Shown in pieces: positions 33,974 to 38,163 of a stretch of 38,163 nt of DNA (position 1 is the first letter of the stretch; each line of letters opens with the position of its first letter). The DNA lies in the NCBI RefSeq assembly GCF_945882965.1, contig NZ_CAMCWY010000024.1, positions 1 to 38,163 of the forward strand. Reading direction: 5' to 3'. Position numbers and translations under genes: made by a program. This DNA comes from Sphingorhabdus sp. EL138. GTDB taxonomy: Bacteria > Pseudomonadota > Alphaproteobacteria > Sphingomonadales > Sphingomonadaceae. The notes under the pieces are model-generated. The model saw only the letters and a list, made by a program, of their open reading frames with translations. It made no database searches and was not told the origin of the DNA.

Positions 33974-35140
33974 ATGCAGACCAGTGACCTTCGCATTGCG
34001 CTATTCAGCGGCAATTATAATTATGTCCGTGATGGCGCAAATCAGGCTTTAAATCGGCTTGTCGGCTATCTTTTGAGCCAAGGCGCATCGGTGCGGGTTT
34101 ATTCCCCGACAGTTGCCGAACCTGCTTTTGTAGCGACGGGCGACGTTGTCAGCGTCCCATCATTCGCCATACCCTTTCGTCCGGAATATCGCCTTCCGCT
34201 ATCGCTGTCAGCAAAAGTAAAGCGCGATCTGGATGCCTTTGCCCCCAATGTCGTCCATATCTCAAGCCCGGACCGCGTCGCGCGTCAGGCGGTTAAATGG
34301 GCGCGCCGTCGCAACCTGCCGGTGCTGTCTTCGGTGCACACCCGCTTCGAAACCTATTTCCGCTATTACAACATGTCCTTCGCCGAACCATTGGTGGAGG
34401 CTTGGCTCCGCCGATTGTACCGCAAATGCGACGCGCTGCTCGCGCCATCCGAGAGCTTTGCGCAGGTTTTGCGCGAGCAACGGATGAATTACGACATCGA
34501 CATCTGGTCACGCGGCGTTGACCGGGACATTTTCAACTCTGGCCGCCGGGACCTTGCTTGGCGGCGCGCACAAGGCATAACCGACGAACCCGTTGTTATC
34601 GGCTTTCTGGGCCGCTTGGTCATGGAAAAGGGCCTTGACGTCTTTTCCGATGCGATTGAACAGCTTCGCCGTCACAATGTCCCACATCAGGTCATGGTGA
34701 TTGGCGAAGGCCCGGCACGCGGTTGGTTTGAAAGCCGCCTGCCCCACGCCCGCTTTGTGGGTTTCCAAGGGGGGACGGATCTGGGCCGAGCGGTTGCATG
34801 TATGGACCTGTTGTTCAACCCAAGCGTCACCGAAACCTTTGGCAATGTCACGTTGGAGGCCATGGCCTGCTGCATGCCAGTTGTTGCGGCCGAGGCCACT
34901 GGCAGCCAAAGCCTGGTGCAGGATAATGTGTCTGGCCGCCTGATCACGCCGGGCGCAATTCAGAAGTTTGCCGACAGTTTGCAACTCTATTGCACCGACG
35001 CCGATTTGCGCGTGCGGCATGGCAATGCTGGCGAGCAACGATCGCTCGATTTCAGTTGGGATGCGATTAACCAGACGGTTGCCGACACCTATATCCGCCT
35101 CATCCGCCAACGTGCTGCGCGTGCGGCAGCCGCGCGTTAA
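33974..35140 (+). CDS. Glycosyltransferase family 4 (GT-B, mannosyltransferase-like)
   Basis: This 388-residue GT-B enzyme has the N-terminal domain RIALFSGNYNYVRDGANQALN, PNVVHISSPDRVARQA and SSVHTRFETYFRYYN, and the C-terminal donor domain IGFLGRLVMEKGLDVF and VIGEGPARGWF, with the retaining EX7E motif at Glu287 to Glu295 (TETFGNVTLEAMACCMPV). It resembles GDP-mannose-dependent alpha-mannosyltransferases and sulfoquinovosyl-diacylglycerol synthase-like enzymes acting on lipid acceptors at the inner membrane. Substrates cannot be told from sequence. The ATG at 33974 is preferred to a much longer frame beginning at 33632, which runs antisense to the MOSC gene. Confidence 0.88.
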   Translation: MQTSDLRIALFSGNYNYVRDGANQALNRLVGYLLSQGASVRVYSPTVAEPAFVATGDVVSVPSFAIPFRPEYRLPLSLSAKVKRDLDAFAPNVVHISSPDRVARQAVKWARRRNLPVLSSVHTRFETYFRYYNMSFAEPLVEAWLRRLYRKCDALLAPSESFAQVLREQRMNYDIDIWSRGVDRDIFNSGRRDLAWRRAQGITDEPVVIGFLGRLVMEKGLDVFSDAIEQLRRHNVPHQVMVIGEGPARGWFESRLPHARFVGFQGGTDLGRAVACMDLLFNPSVTETFGNVTLEAMACCMPVVAAEATGSQSLVQDNVSGRLITPGAIQKFADSLQLYCTDADLRVRHGNAGEQRSLDFSWDAINQTVADTYIRLIRQRAARAAAAR

Positions 35141-35227
35141 ACCCTTGCCAAGCGGGCGGTCGCGTTCCGGAACCTGTCCGAAGCGCTTATGCTTATGTCA
35201 TGAAGCACGGTGGAACGGGCGTTCAAC

Positions 35228-36553
35228 ATGAGCGACCTTTTTGGAGACACCGCGCAAGTTCCCGCATCTACGCCTGAAAACGCACCACTTGCGGACAAGC
35301 TTCGGCCTACCAAATTGGATGAAGTCATCGGTCAGGAACATCTGACGGGTGCCGATGGCGCGATTGGCCGAATGGTTGCTGCGGGCAAGTTATCCTCCAT
35401 GATCCTGTGGGGACCACCGGGGACGGGCAAGACCAGCATTGCACGATTGCTGGCCGACGCGGTAGACATGCATTACAAGCCGATTTCGGCGGTGTTCTCA
35501 GGCGTGGCCGATCTCAAGAAAGCTTTTGCCGAGGCAGAGGCAATGGCAAGAACGGGCAAGCAAACATTGTTGTTCGTGGACGAAATCCATCGCTTCAACC
35601 GCGCGCAACAGGACGGCTTCCTGCCCTTTGTGGAAAGCGGCGTGGTCACGCTCGTCGGCGCAACGACCGAAAATCCGTCGTTCGAGCTCAACGCGGCTTT
35701 GCTGTCGCGCACGCAAGTGATGGTGCTGAAACGTTTGGATGCGGCTGCGTTGGCGACGCTGCTGACCCGCGCAGAAGCGATATTGGAACGCCCCCTGCCC
35801 GTAACTGACGATGCACGGTCAGCGTTGATCTACACTGCCGACGGTGATGGCCGCTTTTTGCTTAATCAGGCGGAAACTTTGTTTACCATTCACATTGAAA
35901 ATCCGCTCGACCCGCAAGCCATGGCGGCGTTGCTGCAAAGACGGATGCCCGTTTATGACAAGGATCGGGAGGGGCATTATAACCTCATATCCGCTTTGCA
36001 TAAAAGCTTGCGCGGTTCCGACCCGCAGGCAGCTTTATACTGGATGGCACGAATGTTGGTGGCAGGCGAAGAGCCGCTTTATGTGCTGCGCCGCTTGGTT
36101 CGTTTCGCCAGTGAGGATATCGGGCTCGCTGACCCGCAGGCACTGGTGCAATGTCTTGCCGCCAAGCAGGCTTATGAATTTTTGGGCAGTCCGGAGGGCG
36201 AAGTCGCGATTGTGCAAGCATGCCTCTATCTCGCCACTGCGCCTAAATCGAATGCCGCGTACAACGCGCAGAAATCGGCGTGGAAAATGGCGCGAGATAC
36301 AGGCTCGCTTATGCCGCCAGCGCACATCCTGAATGCACCGACGAAGTTAATGAAGGACATCGGCTATGGCGTAGGCTATGCCTATGATCATGACAGCGCA
36401 GAGGGATTTTCGGGCGCGAATTACTGGCCGGATGCGGTGACGCCTACCGCTTTATACCAACCCGTCGAACGCGGCTTTGAACGCAAGATAATTGAGCGGC
36501 TGCAATATTGGGACCGGCTGCGCGCACGTAACACAGATCCAGACACGCAATAA
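35228..36553 (+). CDS. rarA: Replication-associated recombination protein A (AAA+ ATPase)
   Basis: This 441-residue RarA/MgsA clamp-loader-like AAA+ protein acts at stalled forks. LADKLRPTKLDEVIGQEHL opens the protein, Walker A is GPPGTGKT (62-69), Walker B is LLFVDEIHRFNRAQQDGFLP, followed by GATTENPSFELNAALLSRTQV. The C-terminal tetramerisation part has SEDIGLADPQAL and IGYGYAYDH-like VGYAYDHDSAEGF, normal for the family. The start at MSDLFGD fits homologues better than an ATG 18 nt upstream. Its TAA overlaps the ATG of the next gene (TAATG). Confidence 0.95.
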   Translation: MSDLFGDTAQVPASTPENAPLADKLRPTKLDEVIGQEHLTGADGAIGRMVAAGKLSSMILWGPPGTGKTSIARLLADAVDMHYKPISAVFSGVADLKKAFAEAEAMARTGKQTLLFVDEIHRFNRAQQDGFLPFVESGVVTLVGATTENPSFELNAALLSRTQVMVLKRLDAAALATLLTRAEAILERPLPVTDDARSALIYTADGDGRFLLNQAETLFTIHIENPLDPQAMAALLQRRMPVYDKDREGHYNLISALHKSLRGSDPQAALYWMARMLVAGEEPLYVLRRLVRFASEDIGLADPQALVQCLAAKQAYEFLGSPEGEVAIVQACLYLATAPKSNAAYNAQKSAWKMARDTGSLMPPAHILNAPTKLMKDIGYGVGYAYDHDSAEGFSGANYWPDAVTPTALYQPVERGFERKIIERLQYWDRLRARNTDPDTQ

Positions 36554-37401
36554 TGCGCCCCTTCACCCGTTTCGCATGCACCGACTGGTCCGGCGCAAAA
36601 GGCAGCCGACACCCCGGCATCGCGCTTGCGGTATGTGCGACAGGCGACGAAGCCCCGCGCCTTATAACCCCGCCTGACAAGGCATGGTCGCGCCAAGGCG
36701 TCGCCGACTGGCTATTGGCGCAAGATGATGATTTGCTCATCGGTTTCGACTTCAGCTTTGCCCCGCCCTTTATCGAACGCGGCAGTTATTTGCCGGGCGA
36801 TGATGTGCCCACATCTGCCAAAGCATTTTGGACCTATGTCGACCAAGTTTGTGACGACCCGGATCTGGGCGCGGCATCCTTCCTCGAGAACCTCCACCGC
36901 CGCCATTTCTATTTCGGCGCGGCAGACGGTACAAAATCGGACTATCTGTTTTGGCGGCAATGTGATTTGTTGAACAAAAGCAGCAGCGGCAAGGCGTCAA
37001 CCGTCTTTGACGCCATTGGCGCATCGCAAGTCGCCAAGGCCAGTTTTGCAGGTATGCGCCTGCTGCACCAACTGCGCGATGCGGTACCGATTTGGCCCTT
37101 CGATCCGCTTCCGGCGCGCGGTAAGGTAGCATTAGAGATTTACACCACCATCGCCGCCCGCGCGGCTGGCGTGGCAAAGGGCCGCAGCAAAGTGCGCGAT
37201 GCCATTGGACTCGATTTGGCGTTGCAAGCGCTTGGATCGAAACCCCATTCACCCTTAAACCACTACACAGACCATGCTACCGACGCCCTGATAACCGCAG
37301 CATGGCTCCGCAATGTTGCCGGAAATCCGCAACTTTGGGCACCCAATGCACTAAATTTTGAAATTGCTGTAACTGAGGGCTGGACCTTTGGCGTCATTTA
37401 A
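36553..37401 (+). CDS. Uncharacterised protein, probable RNase H-fold (DUF429-like)
   Basis: This 282-residue protein has no confidently named function. The order of conserved acidic segments suggests an RNase H-like fold of the DUF429 type: Asp11 in ACTDWSGAKG on the first strand, Asp66 in LLIGFDFSFAPP, Glu195 in VALEIYTTI, and Asp240/Asp244 in YTDHATDALITAAW. It starts on the last base of the rarA stop (TAATG), so the two are translationally coupled, which suggests a nucleic-acid role near replication repair. Whether the acidic residues form a working nuclease centre is unproven. Confidence 0.65.
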   Translation: MRPFTRFACTDWSGAKGSRHPGIALAVCATGDEAPRLITPPDKAWSRQGVADWLLAQDDDLLIGFDFSFAPPFIERGSYLPGDDVPTSAKAFWTYVDQVCDDPDLGAASFLENLHRRHFYFGAADGTKSDYLFWRQCDLLNKSSSGKASTVFDAIGASQVAKASFAGMRLLHQLRDAVPIWPFDPLPARGKVALEIYTTIAARAAGVAKGRSKVRDAIGLDLALQALGSKPHSPLNHYTDHATDALITAAWLRNVAGNPQLWAPNALNFEIAVTEGWTFGVI

Positions 37402-37421
37402 CGCTATGGGACGCACCCAGT

Positions 37422-37497
<76 letters not shown>

Positions 37498-37646
37498 TTT
37501 ATTTCAAAGGCTTGAATGCCGTTGTCTGTGCAAGTCGCGACACCATTCAATTTCCAGCAAGCACATAGCAAGCACGGTACGGCGCTGCGCTGCCTACTCA
37601 GCTTATTCAATTTCAATTCCGGAATGCCGCACGAAACCAAGAACGC

Positions 37647-37883
37647 TTATGTCTCATTGTAAAACGCGGGCGGGCGAGTGGGGTCCTTTTCGTCGCCGTG
37701 CGGCACGAATACGATCAGACCCTGCCTCGCCCGCGTGAGCAGGACACGATACGCGTTCAGGAGGTACAGCTGGTTCGTCTCGTTGCGAACCTGCTGCCAT
37801 TTGGTGCCCTTGAAGGCGTAATGCTGCCAAGCGCCGTCTGCGCGCCGCAAATCAGCATCCCAGCAGACACCCACGCCACGCTC
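37647..37883 (-). pseudogene. DUF2075-family helicase, 3' fragment
   Basis: The minus-strand frame encodes VGVCWDADLRRADGAWQHYA and, near its end, NAYRVLLTRARQGLIVFVP and DPTRPPAFYNET. This is the conserved C-terminal end of DUF2075 (Schlafen-group-3-like) DNA/RNA helicases, whose RVLLTRAR stretch is the last superfamily 1 helicase motif. Only about 75 residues of a protein normally several hundred long remain, and the frame closes at a TAA at 37893-37895, just inside the neighbouring RTX gene end. No valid start is seen. The fragment is therefore a truncated remnant. DUF2075 genes commonly sit in mobile or defence-rich islands. Confidence 0.75.
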
Positions 37884-38163
37884 ACCCGAAGATTACCAAA
37901 TCGGTGAACGCCAATGGGGTCGTTGCCCCGAGCGTAGCGACCAACACTGCCGCGCTGCCTGAGGCGTTACCATCAGCGTCATAATAAAGTGAGCCGTTGG
38001 TCGTGTTGTAGATGAACCGGTCGTCTGCATCATGTGCGGTGGTTACCCCGGCGCCAGACCAGAACGCGTTTGACGACAGATCGCCCAAAGCGGCGCCGGA
38101 TAGGCCAGTGAAGATCGCCTTGCTAAATTGCAGCTTGTCCGTGCCCGATGTAAAGTCGATAAT
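37882..38163 (-). CDS. RTX-type calcium-binding protein, C-terminal end (partial)
   Basis: This 94-codon open frame enters from the right edge and stops at 37882-37884. The translation IIDFTSGTDKLQFSKAIF, DADDRFIYNTTNGSLYYDAD and GNASGSAAVLVATLG, ending LAFTDLVIFG, is the usual C-terminal module of large secreted RTX/hemolysin-type calcium-binding proteins, which carries the type I secretion signal. The ending LVIFG is close to the normal DFxVI terminus, so the C terminus seems intact or nearly so. Its stop overlaps the truncated helicase fragment, placing a recombination joint at the gene's end. The length and the toxin or adhesin domains lie outside the window. Confidence 0.75.
   Translation of the reverse strand: MIDFTSGTDKLQFSKAIFTGLSGAALGDLSSNAFWSGAGVTTAHDADDRFIYNTTNGSLYYDADGNASGSAAVLVATLGATTPLAFTDLVIFG

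Noticed and set aside
35169-35190. GGAAC upstream of rarA as an EcfG promoter
   Set aside because: No CGTT-like -10 element occurs at 16-17 bp; the GGAAC is part of a TTCCGGAA palindrome.

Overview
The window looks like chromosomal DNA from an alphaproteobacterium of the order Sphingomonadales. The family is inferred from gene content and order: MucR and a Cys-poor Fur/Mur, the run fur-plsC-miaB-phoH-ybeY-corC, a TorF-type porin, and a GGAAC-type general stress promoter. Most of it is housekeeping sequence with tightly packed, often 1-4 nt overlapping genes. There are three tRNA genes (Leu-UAG, Tyr-GUA, Thr-UGU). No prophage, CRISPR array or intact insertion sequence is visible.

Layout. 1-3760 (minus): the start of trigger factor, tRNA-Leu, and gatC-gatA-gatB for transamidation of Asp-tRNA(Asn)/Glu-tRNA(Gln). 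3838-9300 (minus): a short inverted-repeat element and a four-gene operon read as glutamine synthetase-like ligase, PuuB-like amine oxidase, class III aminotransferase, second ligase, which looks like gamma-glutamylated amine catabolism. 9419-10741: a TorF-type porin, a 430 bp non-coding stretch with palindromes, and an unlisted 23-codon membrane peptide behind a probable EcfG-type promoter. 10742-15467: Lrp regulator divergent from alanine dehydrogenase, a LacI regulator, and acetyl-CoA synthetase. 15684-19799: an accessory-looking catabolic locus with a membrane-anchored FAH-fold protein divergent from a TetR regulator, a DAPG/phloretin-hydrolase (PhlG)-like enzyme and a berberine-bridge-like flavoprotein.

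19948-24991: tRNA-Tyr, RlmB-type methyltransferase, an alkylbase DNA glycosylase, an SDR, pterin carbinolamine dehydratase, ccmA-ccmB, a second copy of the inverted-repeat element, and another SDR with a TTG start. 25089-32995: nfu, a RutE-like nitroreductase, tsaB-rimI, mucR with a clear terminator, fur/mur, plsC, miaB, phoH, ybeY, corC. 33001-37401: a G14 tract, an inverted pair of REP-like palindromes, a MOSC protein, a GT4 glycosyltransferase, rarA and a coupled RNase H-fold (DUF429-like) gene. 37422-38163: tRNA-Thr followed by debris of two broken genes (DUF2075 helicase and RTX protein 3' ends), suggesting an eroded island.

The most promising points for new biology are the PhlG/FAH/flavoprotein locus, the double-ligase amine operon, the stress-type tiny membrane peptide, and the small element whose terminal repeats contain the stop codons of neighbouring genes. 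All functional claims rest on motif recognition by eye; no database search was run.
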